From Kineobactrum salinum (lineage in GTDB: Bacteria; Pseudomonadota; Gammaproteobacteria; Pseudomonadales; Halieaceae), in NCBI RefSeq assembly GCF_010669285.1, contig NZ_CP048711.1, forward strand, positions 1,240,001 to 1,304,000: 64,000 nt of DNA. The letters are read 5' to 3'. This document shows, piece by piece, positions 9,661 to 18,703 of this stretch (positions are counted from its first letter, which is position 1; every line of letters starts with the position of its first letter). The notes beneath the pieces were generated by a model. It was given only the letters and a program-made list of their open reading frames with translations, made no database searches and was not told the origin of the DNA. The translations under genes were made by a program, and so were the position numbers.

Positions 9661-10554
9661 ATGGCCGACAAAGAAGCTCTCTACCAGCAGGCCCGCCCCA
9701 GGCTGTTTGGACTGGCCTACCGCCTGCTGGGCAGCCGGGTGGATGCCGAGGACCTGGTTCAGGATGCCTGGTTCAAGTGGCGGGCAGCGGACGAAAGCCT
9801 TGTTCATGACGCGGAAGCCTGGCTGGTTACCGTGGTTACCCGCCTGGGTATCGACCGGCAGCGGCAGGCCAAAGCCCGGCGGGAAACCTATCTCGGGCCC
9901 TGGTTGCCAGAACCGCTGCTGGATGAACCCCCTCTGGACGGCGAGGCGCTGATGATCCTTGCGGCGGACCTGTCCATGGCCTTTCTCGTAGCCCTGGAAC
10001 GCCTGGGACCCGAGGAGCGTGCCGCCTTCCTGCTGCGCGAGGTATTCGACTACAGCTACAACGATATCGCTGCCGTACTGGGCAAGAGCGAGATGGCCTG
10101 TCGGCAGTTGATCAGCCGGGCACGCAAGCGAGTGCGGGACGACCGGGTGCGCTACCCGGTTCGGGAAGATCGGCAACGGCAACTGGCAACGCAGTTCGCC
10201 GAGGCGTTGATGAGCGAGGACCGCGAAGGCTTCACGCGCCTGTTGGCACGGGAGGTGGAGTGGGTCTCTGATGGAGGCGGCAAGGCCAGAGCGGCCAGTC
10301 GCCCGATAACCGGAGTACGTGCAACCACGCGGCTGGCCATGGGCCTGGTACGCCGCTGGCGGGGCAAGCTCCAGGTACAGGTAGCCACCATCAACGGCCA
10401 GAGCGGTGTGTTGCTCTGCGTGGAGCGACGAATCCTGTCAGCCTGGGCGCTGGAAACTGATGGACGGCAGGTCTGCAGCATTTATTCTGTGGTCAACCCG
10501 GACAAGCTGCGCTCGTTAAAACGCGCCCCGGTAATCAATTTACCAATAGGTTAA
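9661..10554 (+). CDS. RNA polymerase sigma factor, ECF41 family with SnoaL-like C-terminal domain
   Basis: This alternative sigma factor has a sigma-70 region 2 (RLFGLAYRLLGSRVDAEDLVQDAWFKW, residues 13-42) and a region 4 (about 105-160, VFDYSYNDIAAVLGKSEMACRQLISRARKRV). Between them is the WLPEPLL linker typical of ECF41/SigJ. A SnoaL/NTF2-like C-terminal domain with the DGGGKARAA motif follows; this domain replaces a separate anti-sigma factor in ECF41. The ATG follows GGAG at five bases. Its stop lies 12 bases from the convergent stop of the reductase gene. The signal it senses is not evident. Confidence 0.93.
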   Translation: MADKEALYQQARPRLFGLAYRLLGSRVDAEDLVQDAWFKWRAADESLVHDAEAWLVTVVTRLGIDRQRQAKARRETYLGPWLPEPLLDEPPLDGEALMILAADLSMAFLVALERLGPEERAAFLLREVFDYSYNDIAAVLGKSEMACRQLISRARKRVRDDRVRYPVREDRQRQLATQFAEALMSEDREGFTRLLAREVEWVSDGGGKARAASRPITGVRATTRLAMGLVRRWRGKLQVQVATINGQSGVLLCVERRILSAWALETDGRQVCSIYSVVNPDKLRSLKRAPVINLPIG

Positions 10555-10566
10555 ACTATTACGGAT

Positions 10567-11790
10567 TTATACTACATCCAACAGCTTTTCAGTGCCAAGC
10601 AGTTGTTTTCTATCAACAATCATGGCTTGCTCCACAAGCTTCTTCCCCGCGATAAAGTCTTTCATCCTGTTTACCGTATCAACGGCGATAACCCGACCTC
10701 CGCGCAGATAGATCAGGCTGAAGCTTCGACTATCCGGGTCGCCACGCGATAGTGTTTCATCGTAACCGTGATTAAGGCCCGCAGTTTGAAGTTTCAAGTC
10801 ATATTGATTGGACCAGAACCAGGGCACATCCTTGTAGGGTTTTGGAGCGCCCAATATAGCACTCGCCGCCGCCCTGGCCTGCCCCACGGCATTGGGTACG
10901 CTTTCTATCCGCAAATAGGTATCTCCGGCAAAACTGTTGGCATGGCAGGCACAGTCGCCAACGCTGAAAATGTCCGGCAACGACGTTCGGCATAGCTCAT
11001 CCACCTCTACGCCATTGGAGCACTTGGCCCCTGCCGCTTTCAGAATTTCATAATTGGGCACCAAACCAATCCCGGCAATGACAAGGTCAGCATCAATTTT
11101 CTCGCCATCTTGCAACACAACAGATTTAACACGACCGTTCTCACCGGCTAAGCTGGCTACGCCAGTGCCTGTGCGAATATTGACTCCCTGGCTGCGATGC
11201 TCGGCCTCATAGAAAGCGGATATTTCTTTCCCCGCGACGCGGGCCAGCACTCTATCTTCAACTTCCAACAAAGTAACTTTCTTGCCCTGCTTGATCATCA
11301 CTGCTGCAGCTTCCAGACCAATATAGCCGCCACCAACAATGACGATATGCTGTGCTGTTTCAGCCTCGGATAGCAGCAGATCGACCTGTTGCCGCGTACG
11401 TATAACATGGAGCCCGGCAAGATCACTACCCGGCACAGGCAAGGGACGGGCAAAGCCTCCGGCAGCCCAAACCAGCTTTTTATAATAATATATCGATCCT
11501 TGATCCGTGGTTGCACTATGGCTGTCGGCGTTGATGTGATTGACACGCTGCCCCAAACACAGGGCAATGCCATGTTGATGCCAAAAATCAGGCTTGCGCA
11601 ACGCCAGTTGTTCAACTGTCTTTTCTCCCGAAAGATAGTCTTTTGATAGTGGCGGGCGTTCATAGGGCGCATCGGGTTCATCGCCGATTATAGTGATCGA
11701 ACCATCGAAGTTGCCCTGCCTGAGGCTCATCGCAACTTGAACACCGCCCTGGCCTGCTCCAACAATAAGAATATCGGTGCTGTATGTCAT
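10567..11790 (-). CDS. Ferredoxin--NAD(P)+ reductase of Rieske dioxygenase system
   Basis: FAD/NAD-dependent reductase of 407 residues in the rubredoxin/putidaredoxin reductase class. It has an N-terminal FAD-binding Rossmann motif (GAGQGGVQVA), a second NAD-binding motif (GGGYIGLEAAAV, about residue 152), the SVGDCA FAD motif near 280 and a C-terminal dimer/ferredoxin-docking domain. It would pass electrons from NADH to the adjacent [2Fe-2S] ferredoxin. It is the last gene of the alpha-beta-ferredoxin-reductase operon. As the only such reductase in the window, it may also serve the two Rieske oxygenases further along that lack one. Confidence 0.9.
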   Translation of the reverse strand: MTYSTDILIVGAGQGGVQVAMSLRQGNFDGSITIIGDEPDAPYERPPLSKDYLSGEKTVEQLALRKPDFWHQHGIALCLGQRVNHINADSHSATTDQGSIYYYKKLVWAAGGFARPLPVPGSDLAGLHVIRTRQQVDLLLSEAETAQHIVIVGGGYIGLEAAAVMIKQGKKVTLLEVEDRVLARVAGKEISAFYEAEHRSQGVNIRTGTGVASLAGENGRVKSVVLQDGEKIDADLVIAGIGLVPNYEILKAAGAKCSNGVEVDELCRTSLPDIFSVGDCACHANSFAGDTYLRIESVPNAVGQARAAASAILGAPKPYKDVPWFWSNQYDLKLQTAGLNHGYDETLSRGDPDSRSFSLIYLRGGRVIAVDTVNRMKDFIAGKKLVEQAMIVDRKQLLGTEKLLDVV

Positions 11791-11811
11791 ATGGCCTCTG
11801 ATTATTTCAGT

Positions 11812-12129
11812 TTAATCTTCAGGAGCAATAACTACCCTCATCCCATTGAGGTCATCGGAAATCGTTACCTGGCAGGACAAACGGGAATTCTCATTCCGGT
11901 GAGATGTACTATCCAAAAGGGCATCTTCGTCCTCACTGATCTTTGGCAAATTTTGCATAAACCCGGGCTCGATATAGACGTGGCAGGTTGCACAGGAACA
12001 GCATCCACCACAGATTGCCGCCACTTCATCTATACCGGCCTCCCGGATTACCTCCATCAAACTCATATCGTTTTCTGATTCCACGATATGCTGTTCATTT
12101 TCTCTGGTAGAGATGGTAATACTCGGCAT
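11812..12129 (-). CDS. [2Fe-2S] ferredoxin, adrenodoxin/putidaredoxin type
   Basis: The 105-residue electron carrier has the cluster ligands C-x5-C-x2-C (ICGGCCSCATCH) and a fourth Cys in LSCQV near the C-terminus, as in adrenodoxin and putidaredoxin rather than Rieske-type ferredoxins. It lies 21 bases from the reductase and 24 bases after the dioxygenase beta subunit. Dioxygenases paired with this ferredoxin type form the class II group (for example dioxin dioxygenase). Confidence 0.92.
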   Translation of the reverse strand: MPSITISTRENEQHIVESENDMSLMEVIREAGIDEVAAICGGCCSCATCHVYIEPGFMQNLPKISEDEDALLDSTSHRNENSRLSCQVTISDDLNGMRVVIAPED

Positions 12130-12153
12130 GGGGGCTTCTCTATCTTTAATCCA

Positions 12154-12714
12154 TCAGAAGAACGTTGTAAGGTTCTTGAACAGTAACTTGCTCTGATCCA
12201 GAAAAATGGAGCGCTTTTGGACAAGGAAACCATGATCGGTAATGCGCAGAACATCGATGCGCTTGCCCACGAACAGACGCACCTCTTCCTCACGGCGGTT
12301 CACATAGACGATAAACCTGCTCTTGACCGTCACGTCTGTTTCCGATCGACTCTGGATGCGGATATTGGTGATGATATGAGTAGTGCGGGAAAAGGGTTCT
12401 TCGGCCCAGTGATCGCCGCCCTTGAGCTGCATTACGCGCTGGAGAAGCGTCTTCTTGTCCTCGTCGAACCAGGCGGCATCTGATTGCTCGCGTGTATATT
12501 CCGCCTCGGTATCATTGTGTTTGACATTTCTCGCAAGCGGCATCCAATAGCGGGCATCTTCCGCAAACAACTCCAGCCAGGCATCAAAGTTCCTTTCGTC
12601 CAGAAGCTCACCTTCATAGGCGAAAAAGTGCTCGATCTTTTCCTTCAACATTATATATTCACTGTTTACCGTGTCTCCCACACGCTCAGCCGCGCTTGTC
12701 GTGTCCTGATTCAT
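12154..12714 (-). CDS. Aromatic-ring-hydroxylating dioxygenase beta subunit
   Basis: The small structural subunit of a Rieske non-heme iron dioxygenase is 186 residues with the NTF2/SnoaL-like fold. It carries the family pattern FAYEGELLDERNFDAWLELFAEDARYWMPL near the N-terminus and FVGKRIDVLRITDHGFLVQKRSIFLDQS near the C-terminus. The start ATG overlaps the alpha-subunit stop by four bases (ATGA), implying coupled translation. Confidence 0.93.
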   Translation of the reverse strand: MNQDTTSAAERVGDTVNSEYIMLKEKIEHFFAYEGELLDERNFDAWLELFAEDARYWMPLARNVKHNDTEAEYTREQSDAAWFDEDKKTLLQRVMQLKGGDHWAEEPFSRTTHIITNIRIQSRSETDVTVKSRFIVYVNRREEEVRLFVGKRIDVLRITDHGFLVQKRSIFLDQSKLLFKNLTTFF

Positions 12715-14057
12715 TTGCTTTCCTCCTGTCCGCGGCTACGGACCGGATGTCCCATCATCTCAGACCACCGCTGATAGAACACCCGCTGCGCATGTTCGGA
12801 TACGCCTTCATCGACATAGGCTCCCTCACCCAGCCAGGGTACGGGCCAGGCCCATTTGGCCTCCCCCATATGAAGCATATAATTCATCGGTAAGTGTTGC
12901 GCAGCAAGGCTTTGCGCGCCAACCTGGGCCGAGGCCCAGTTCTCGATGTCGTCCTGCTCCACCATCCCCGAGGGGCCGCCATAGCGCAGCAGATAATGCC
13001 GCAAGGCGTCTTTGACTTCCTGCGGTGCTTTCTTGGGCACGAAGTACCACTTCCACATTTCCGTCCTGCCCGGTGACCTTGGCACCGCCAGCGTAATTTG
13101 CCAACGATTGGCTGAATTGTAGGCAATGCTGGGAAACACGATACCGCCCCGGTTAAGCAGGCGCCCCTTTTCGCCCAGCCGCTTCTGGCGCGCGTCATGT
13201 GCCTCACGGAAATAGTCGTCTACCTCGGGGATTTGCGACCACTGCGAATGATACTCCCGCTGTTCATCGTCATAGAGATTAACACGGGCGGCATGTCCAC
13301 CCTCCGGATAGGCGACATTCAGCGTCTTGAAAGTGTGTTTGTCGGCATTCCACGCATGGCGGCCACGCAGGCCGGAAAGGGCAATACCGACGCGCTGTAC
13401 CGAATTGTGGCTGACATCATGATAGAGGTCACCGGCGCTATTTTCCGCGCCCAGCTTCCAGTTGCTGTGAATTTCAAACTTCAGAATACCGTCGACCACT
13501 TCGAGACCGTCGTCCTCGCCATCCGGGCCCTGCAGAAAATCTCGCAACATCAACGTCATGTCGCCCAGCGTTTCCTCGAAGGGCAGTACTTCGTCATTGA
13601 AAGTTGCCCAGATCGATCCGTAGTAGCAGGTTACCCGCGCTTTGACCAGGCCCCACTGCTTGCGGTCGAGCCTGTCGCAGTAGCCTTCCTTTGCCAGCGG
13701 CAGTCCGGTCAGATCCCCTTTGTTCGAGAAAGTCCAGCCGTGATAGGGACAGGTGAACATCTTGGCATTCCCCTGGTCATACCGGCAGACCGGCATGCCA
13801 CGGTGGGTGCAGACATTGAGAAGCACCTGAACCTCACCGTCTGAATCACGCGTTACGACAACAGCATCCCGGCCTGCCTGGGAGAGAAAGAAATCGTCAC
13901 TGTTCGGAATCTGACTCTCGTGCCCCACAAATAGCCACGACTTGCCGAAGACCTCGGTTATCTCTCTCTCAAAGATCTTTTGATCCGTAAAGACCGTTCT
14001 GTCCACCAACCCCGCTTCAGCATCGACCAGTCGCTCATCATTTGAATTACATTTCAT
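12711..14057 (-). CDS. Aromatic-ring-hydroxylating dioxygenase alpha subunit (Rieske)
   Basis: The catalytic subunit has a Rieske [2Fe-2S] domain (CTHRGMPVC with CPYHGW, residues about 85-115) and the mononuclear iron site in GDLYHDVSHNS (Asp and two His). ATG 14057 has AAGGA eight bases upstream and gives 448 residues, typical of the family; an ATG at 14090 is weaker. The genes for alpha, beta, ferredoxin and reductase follow in order. No cis-dihydrodiol dehydrogenase is found in the cluster, which hints at a product that re-aromatises without one. The substrate cannot be read from the sequence; a benzoate- or cumate-like acid would fit the downstream pathway. Confidence 0.93.
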   Translation of the reverse strand: MKCNSNDERLVDAEAGLVDRTVFTDQKIFEREITEVFGKSWLFVGHESQIPNSDDFFLSQAGRDAVVVTRDSDGEVQVLLNVCTHRGMPVCRYDQGNAKMFTCPYHGWTFSNKGDLTGLPLAKEGYCDRLDRKQWGLVKARVTCYYGSIWATFNDEVLPFEETLGDMTLMLRDFLQGPDGEDDGLEVVDGILKFEIHSNWKLGAENSAGDLYHDVSHNSVQRVGIALSGLRGRHAWNADKHTFKTLNVAYPEGGHAARVNLYDDEQREYHSQWSQIPEVDDYFREAHDARQKRLGEKGRLLNRGGIVFPSIAYNSANRWQITLAVPRSPGRTEMWKWYFVPKKAPQEVKDALRHYLLRYGGPSGMVEQDDIENWASAQVGAQSLAAQHLPMNYMLHMGEAKWAWPVPWLGEGAYVDEGVSEHAQRVFYQRWSEMMGHPVRSRGQEESK

Positions 14058-14155
14058 GTTAACGTCCTTATCTTTTGCCACTTGCAACAACTACTCGCCT
14101 GATTAACACTTCTCGTTTGATTAAAAGCAGCAAACCCGCCCATTAGCCAATGTAG

Positions 14156-14182
14156 AATAAGTTATCATGGCATAGCATTTAA
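14156..14182. promoter_or_regulatory. Predicted operator (ATAACTTATT type) upstream of the Rieske dioxygenase operon
   Basis: The minus strand reads TGCCATGATAACTTATTC here, about 100 bases upstream of the alpha-subunit ATG. ATAACTTATT is shared exactly with the site before the LigB-like genes and with the doubled site before the VanA-type gene. A MarR-family protein encoded within the cluster is the natural candidate to bind it. Confidence 0.55.
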
Positions 14183-14293
14183 TGTCAACAAGGCTTCATT
14201 AATGACTGCACACCTGTAACAGCGCGGCATTTAGCCCATAACGGGCGCTTTGAAGGTTCAATTCGGGCTACAGATTGATGTGTGTCGACTGAA

Positions 14294-16006
14294 TCATGGA
14301 TACAGCGGCACTACACCCTTTTCCCTGGCGTAGGATTCGTAATCCGCAACAAGTTCTTGCAGCTTTGCCGGCTTCAGGTCGGCCAGATCACTGGTTTCGC
14401 CTGGATCGTCGGCAATATTGAAGAGCTGCCAGCGCCCTTCCCCCACGGACCTGACTGGAGCTCCCTTTTCAGGTTTTGGCAGGAATACAGCTTTCCAGTC
14501 ACCTTTACGAAGCGCGCGGCGGTAGAGGAGCTCATAGCCCAATGGCTCATCCGCAGAGCGCACGATTGACATCCGTCCATTCAACACTTTGCGCATGCTG
14601 CGCCCTTCGTACGGCAGGATGGGTCGGCCGGCAAAGCGAGCCGGCTGAGAAAGTCCGGCGAGATCGAGCAACGTCGGCGCCACGTCACGGACATCCAGAT
14701 TGGCATTCAGTATCCGCCCTCCACCTTTGACAAGCTTACCGGCGGCAAAAGCGGCTACGCGGATCCCTCCCTCTGTAGGGTAGCCCTTCATGAGCCGGGA
14801 AGGTGTGGAATTCGCCTGCGCCCAGCCCGGACCATAGGACACGTAACTGGTGGCATTGCCGATATTTTCCAACCCGTTATCGACGCCGATTTCAGGCGCT
14901 GGCGGGAGGTTATTCAAATGATCGGGGCTAAGGTCCTCGCGACCATCCGGTCCGTTATCGGCGAGGAATAGGACAAGAGTGTTATTGTACCAGCCAAGCC
15001 GTTTCAGCGCGGCAACCAGCCGGCCGATATTCCAGTCCATGCGATCCACCATCGCGGCATAGACCTCCATCTTCCTGGCCTCGATTTCTTTCTCCTCGGT
15101 GCTCAAGGAATCCCAGGGCCTGGCAAGCTCCATGGCGTGAGGAACGGCGTCGAGCGGAACCAGGCCCAGTCGCTTTTGGCGGGCCAACCGCGCACGGCTC
15201 AGCACTTCATAGCCGCCGTCATAGCGTCCTTTATATTTCGCAATATCCTTTTGCGGGGCCTGAATCGGCCAATGTGGGGCCGTAAAGGCAAGATAGGCGA
15301 AGAAAGGCCGAGAATCGTTCGCCTGACCGGCCCCGTCCTCCAGCAGACGGATCAGTCGATCGGTAAAATAATCCGATGAGTATGCGCCTTCGGGGAACCT
15401 GGCCGGCCTGCCGTTTTCACGGTATGTCGGCGCAAAACCTGCCTCCCGCCAGGCCCGGCTCTGATCTGTGCCGAAATGATTGGATGCACCATCAAGGAGC
15501 GCAAAACTCTGCTCGAAGCCTCGTACCGATGGCCCTCTATCGGGTGTCATACCCAGATGCCACTTGCCGCTCATCAAGGTCCTGTAGCCACCGGCGTGCA
15601 GCAGTTCTGCGATGGTGGCGACACGATCGTTCAGATATGTCTCATAGCCGGGCACACCGCGCGTGGCCTGATTGGGCAACTCAGCCATGGTGCCAAGTCC
15701 CGCTTGGTGATTGTCGACACCACTCATCAGCATGGCGCGAGTCGGGGAACATGCCGGTGCCGTGTGAAATCCGCTGAAGCGTACGCCGGAGTACGCCAAT
15801 GCATCCAGATTGGGCGTTGCAATCTCGCCGCCGAAGCTGCCGAGGTCCGACCAGCCCAGATCGTCAGCAACAATCACCAGGAAATTGGGTCGCTGTGCCA
15901 ATGGCTTGTCCGGCAACACTTGTTCTGCAACGGAGGGCTGGGCAGCGGCGGGCGGGAAACCCGCAGCCAGTGACGCAACAAGAGCGATTACAAGATATAG
16001 CTGCAT
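14294..16006 (-). CDS. Arylsulfatase (formylglycine-dependent sulfatase), exported
   Basis: Sulfatases hydrolyse sulfate esters. A signal peptide (MQLYLVIALVASLAAGFPPAAA) precedes the sulfatase fold, with metal ligands in IVADDLGWSDLG (Asp48/49), the modification site C-S-P-T-R at Cys86, KWHLG near residue 150 and a long C-terminal subdomain. The full length is 570 residues from ATG 16006; GTG 16036 is an alternative start. The Cys form needs a formylglycine-generating enzyme, which is not in this window. Its stop is about 200 bases from the dioxygenase operon and it diverges from a TonB receptor, so it may desulfate an aromatic sulfate before ring attack. Confidence 0.92.
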   Translation of the reverse strand: MQLYLVIALVASLAAGFPPAAAQPSVAEQVLPDKPLAQRPNFLVIVADDLGWSDLGSFGGEIATPNLDALAYSGVRFSGFHTAPACSPTRAMLMSGVDNHQAGLGTMAELPNQATRGVPGYETYLNDRVATIAELLHAGGYRTLMSGKWHLGMTPDRGPSVRGFEQSFALLDGASNHFGTDQSRAWREAGFAPTYRENGRPARFPEGAYSSDYFTDRLIRLLEDGAGQANDSRPFFAYLAFTAPHWPIQAPQKDIAKYKGRYDGGYEVLSRARLARQKRLGLVPLDAVPHAMELARPWDSLSTEEKEIEARKMEVYAAMVDRMDWNIGRLVAALKRLGWYNNTLVLFLADNGPDGREDLSPDHLNNLPPAPEIGVDNGLENIGNATSYVSYGPGWAQANSTPSRLMKGYPTEGGIRVAAFAAGKLVKGGGRILNANLDVRDVAPTLLDLAGLSQPARFAGRPILPYEGRSMRKVLNGRMSIVRSADEPLGYELLYRRALRKGDWKAVFLPKPEKGAPVRSVGEGRWQLFNIADDPGETSDLADLKPAKLQELVADYESYAREKGVVPLYP

Positions 16007-16093
16007 TGATATCAGCGCCGCCACGACTTCAAACACATTGAGCTATTTCCAGATGCATCCAATCTTGCCTCACAAATTTGTTTATTATTGCAT

Positions 16094-16117
16094 ATGTTAT
16101 GGTAGCATTGTATAACT
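16094..16117. promoter_or_regulatory. Predicted operator between the sulfatase and TonB receptor genes
   Basis: An inverted repeat GTTAT (16096-16100) and ATAAC (16112-16116) surrounds GGTAGCATTGT. The minus strand reads ATGCTACCATAACATATG, matching the CATAAC-N-TAT core found before other operons of the cluster. The site lies about 60 bases before the receptor ATG and about 90 bases before the sulfatase start. Confidence 0.55.
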
Positions 16118-16170
16118 GTCGAATAAATACCGATACCAATAAATCGGGAAAGTGAGGGAGAGGCTACAAA

Positions 16171-18630
16171 ATGAAAACCAATAAACTCTGTTCAGGCACA
16201 GTCGGGACCGTATGGATCCCTCGCAATATACTCCTGTGCGCCAGCGTATCTGCCACCCTGCTTACGCTTTCCACCGGCGCCCAGAGGCTCAATGCCGCTG
16301 AAGCACTGGGCAATAGTGAGGATAGACAGGGTATAGAGGAAATTATTGTCACGGCCCGCAAGCGCACGGAGAACCTGCTCGACATCCCGGTTGCCGTGTC
16401 GGTGCTGTCGGAAGGCAAGATCGCCGCAACGGGCGTCAGGGATATTACCGAAATTTCCGACTTTACCCCGGGGCTAACCTCACAGGGCCAGGGCGCTGGC
16501 GGATTACCCGACAGGTCGGCCAATCGCCTGGTGTTCCGCGGCCTGTCTACCAGCTTCGGCTCCGTCTTTATCAATGGCGCGCCCTATACCGCCGACAACT
16601 CACCGGATGTCACCGACCTGGAAAGGGTCGAGGTTCTTACCGGCCCGCAGAGCGTTTACTTCGGGCGCGCGACGTTTTCCGGCGCGCTCAACTTCGTGAC
16701 CAAGCCGCCGTCGGACGAATTCCAGGCCCGCCTCAGCGCTGATGTGGGAACTGACGACTATAACGAATTTAGAGGCGTCGTCGAGGGTCCGGTCCTTGAC
16801 GAGAACCTGAGCGTTCGCCTGAGTGTCCGGCATTACGATTTCGGTGGGCAATATCGCTCCGCGGTAAACGGCATAGATCTCGGCGAGCAGCGCACCGACA
16901 ATGTGACGGTCGCCCTGGCCAGCAGCCCCGGCGACAATCTTGATATGTCGCTGTTCTACGCTTTTAGCCGGGAAGAAGACAGCCACCCGGCAACGGCCAA
17001 ACTGCAGACCTTCGGAACCACACCGCTGCTCGATTGCGACCTGGGCGGTACCAACGCCTACTACTGTGGCCGACTCCCGGATTATTCGGATATTGGTTCC
17101 GCCCAGATTGGCGACAATATCGTCGTTACCGACCTGATCAGGGACGTGTTCGTCAATAATTCCCTCGACCTTTCCGGGTTCGATCTCGGGCCATCCCTCG
17201 ATCACTTTGGTCTCAAGCGGGACATTCATCATGTGAACGGCAGAATTGATTTCGAAACCGACGCCGGCTGGCAACTCACGACGCTGGCTTCCTATACCCA
17301 GACGTCATTGACCAATCTCCGCGCGCTTATCGGTCGCGACACCTCGGATGTCCCCAATATCTTCAGGTCACCCGACCCTGCTACAGCGGCGCAGCAACCG
17401 GACTTCATTCAGTTGGCGGGACTCGCCAAGCGCGAAACCAACGATCTGTTCGGTGAGTTCAGGATTTCTTCTCCACAGGACAATCGACTTCGCGCCACAG
17501 CCGGTGCAAGCTACTTCAAGGTCTATGGCCCGGCAACTGTCGGCATGCTGATGACAAACATTGGTCCGTTGCCCTCAACCTTCGATGGCGGGACCGATTC
17601 CGGCGTCGAGACGTCAGCGGTGTTTGGCGGAATCTATTTCGATACCACCGAAGACCTGACGATTAGCGCCGAAGCGCGCTATCAGTGGGACTCCATTTCC
17701 CAAAAGACCGTGTTTCCGGTGCCGGGTCCACAGCTGGAAAAGACCTTCAAGAGCTTTTCCCCGCGCCTTACGGCCGATTATCAGGTAGCACCTGAACACC
17801 TGCTCTATGCGACCTTTTCCCGAGGCTACAAACCCGGTGGATTCAACTCGGTGCTGCCGACCCTCGATCCCGAGCTGGCCGCTCAGGTACCCCCCGGCTT
17901 CGATTCATTCTTTGACGAGGAACAGCTGGACAATTACGAGGTGGGCCATAAAGGCAATTGGCTTGACTATAAACTGCGTACCACACTGGCTCTCTACCAT
18001 ATGCAGCTCACCGATGGTCAGGTCAGCGAAGCGGTTTTCCTGCCCGGCCCGCCGGCGACACCCATGACGCTGGTCAGCAACGTTGGCAAGGTGGACCTCC
18101 GGGGCGCAGAACTGAATGCGGACCTGTTTGTGAACGATCACCTCACGATCTCCGGCACTCTTGACTACAACGATAACGAGATCAAACAGTCCGTTTTCTC
18201 CGACGGTCTGTTTATACAAGGCTCGACCGACGTCAGCGGCAACATGCTGGACCATGTGTCCAAGGTGCGCCTCAGCCTCTCGCCGGTGTTTAGCTTTGCC
18301 GGTCCCGGAGGCGGAACCGTCCAGCTGAGATTCGACTGGCTTTACCGCAGCAAATGGTATATCGACAACAGTAATAGTGCCTATGTCCCGGCACGCCATT
18401 TAGTGAACTCCCGTCTGACTTACGATCTGGGTGACAAGTACAGCTTCGAGCTCTACGTCAAGAATCTGTTTGATGACGATACGCTAGCTGAAGCCTTGCG
18501 GGCGCCAGAAACGCTTTATTCAGAAACTCCGCCGATGTTGACGCCGGTTATAACGCCAACCCAGAACACCATTTTTACTGGTCTGCCAGAACAGCGAAGG
18601 TTTGGCATAAAGTTTAGCGTCCGTTTTTGA
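16171..18630 (+). CDS. TonB-dependent outer-membrane receptor
   Basis: The 819-residue protein has a signal peptide, a TonB box region (EEIIVTARKRTENLLDIPVAVSVL, residues about 54-77), a plug domain with LERVEVLTGPQSVYFGRATFSGALNF and a 22-strand barrel ending in the aromatic C-terminus FGIKFSVRF. Catabolic receptors of this kind import complex organic molecules using TonB energy. It leads an operon with a metallo-beta-lactamase-fold hydrolase and a GMC oxidoreductase, so its ligand is probably their substrate. A strong inverted repeat follows its stop. Confidence 0.95.
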   Translation: MKTNKLCSGTVGTVWIPRNILLCASVSATLLTLSTGAQRLNAAEALGNSEDRQGIEEIIVTARKRTENLLDIPVAVSVLSEGKIAATGVRDITEISDFTPGLTSQGQGAGGLPDRSANRLVFRGLSTSFGSVFINGAPYTADNSPDVTDLERVEVLTGPQSVYFGRATFSGALNFVTKPPSDEFQARLSADVGTDDYNEFRGVVEGPVLDENLSVRLSVRHYDFGGQYRSAVNGIDLGEQRTDNVTVALASSPGDNLDMSLFYAFSREEDSHPATAKLQTFGTTPLLDCDLGGTNAYYCGRLPDYSDIGSAQIGDNIVVTDLIRDVFVNNSLDLSGFDLGPSLDHFGLKRDIHHVNGRIDFETDAGWQLTTLASYTQTSLTNLRALIGRDTSDVPNIFRSPDPATAAQQPDFIQLAGLAKRETNDLFGEFRISSPQDNRLRATAGASYFKVYGPATVGMLMTNIGPLPSTFDGGTDSGVETSAVFGGIYFDTTEDLTISAEARYQWDSISQKTVFPVPGPQLEKTFKSFSPRLTADYQVAPEHLLYATFSRGYKPGGFNSVLPTLDPELAAQVPPGFDSFFDEEQLDNYEVGHKGNWLDYKLRTTLALYHMQLTDGQVSEAVFLPGPPATPMTLVSNVGKVDLRGAELNADLFVNDHLTISGTLDYNDNEIKQSVFSDGLFIQGSTDVSGNMLDHVSKVRLSLSPVFSFAGPGGGTVQLRFDWLYRSKWYIDNSNSAYVPARHLVNSRLTYDLGDKYSFELYVKNLFDDDTLAEALRAPETLYSETPPMLTPVITPTQNTIFTGLPEQRRFGIKFSVRF

Positions 18631-18644
18631 GCCCGCGTCATCTG

Positions 18645-18678
18645 TCCAGCCATATCCTCAACCGATGGTATGGCTGGA
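18645..18678. other. Intercistronic hairpin
   Basis: TCCAGCCATA (18645-18654) and TATGGCTGGA (18669-18678) form a perfect 10-base stem with a 14-base loop between the receptor stop and the start of the hydrolase gene. No T run follows, so it could be an mRNA-stabilising or processing element that lets receptor and enzyme be expressed at different levels. Confidence 0.45.
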
Positions 18679-18703
18679 ACCATTTGGTAACAGGATATCC
18701 AAC

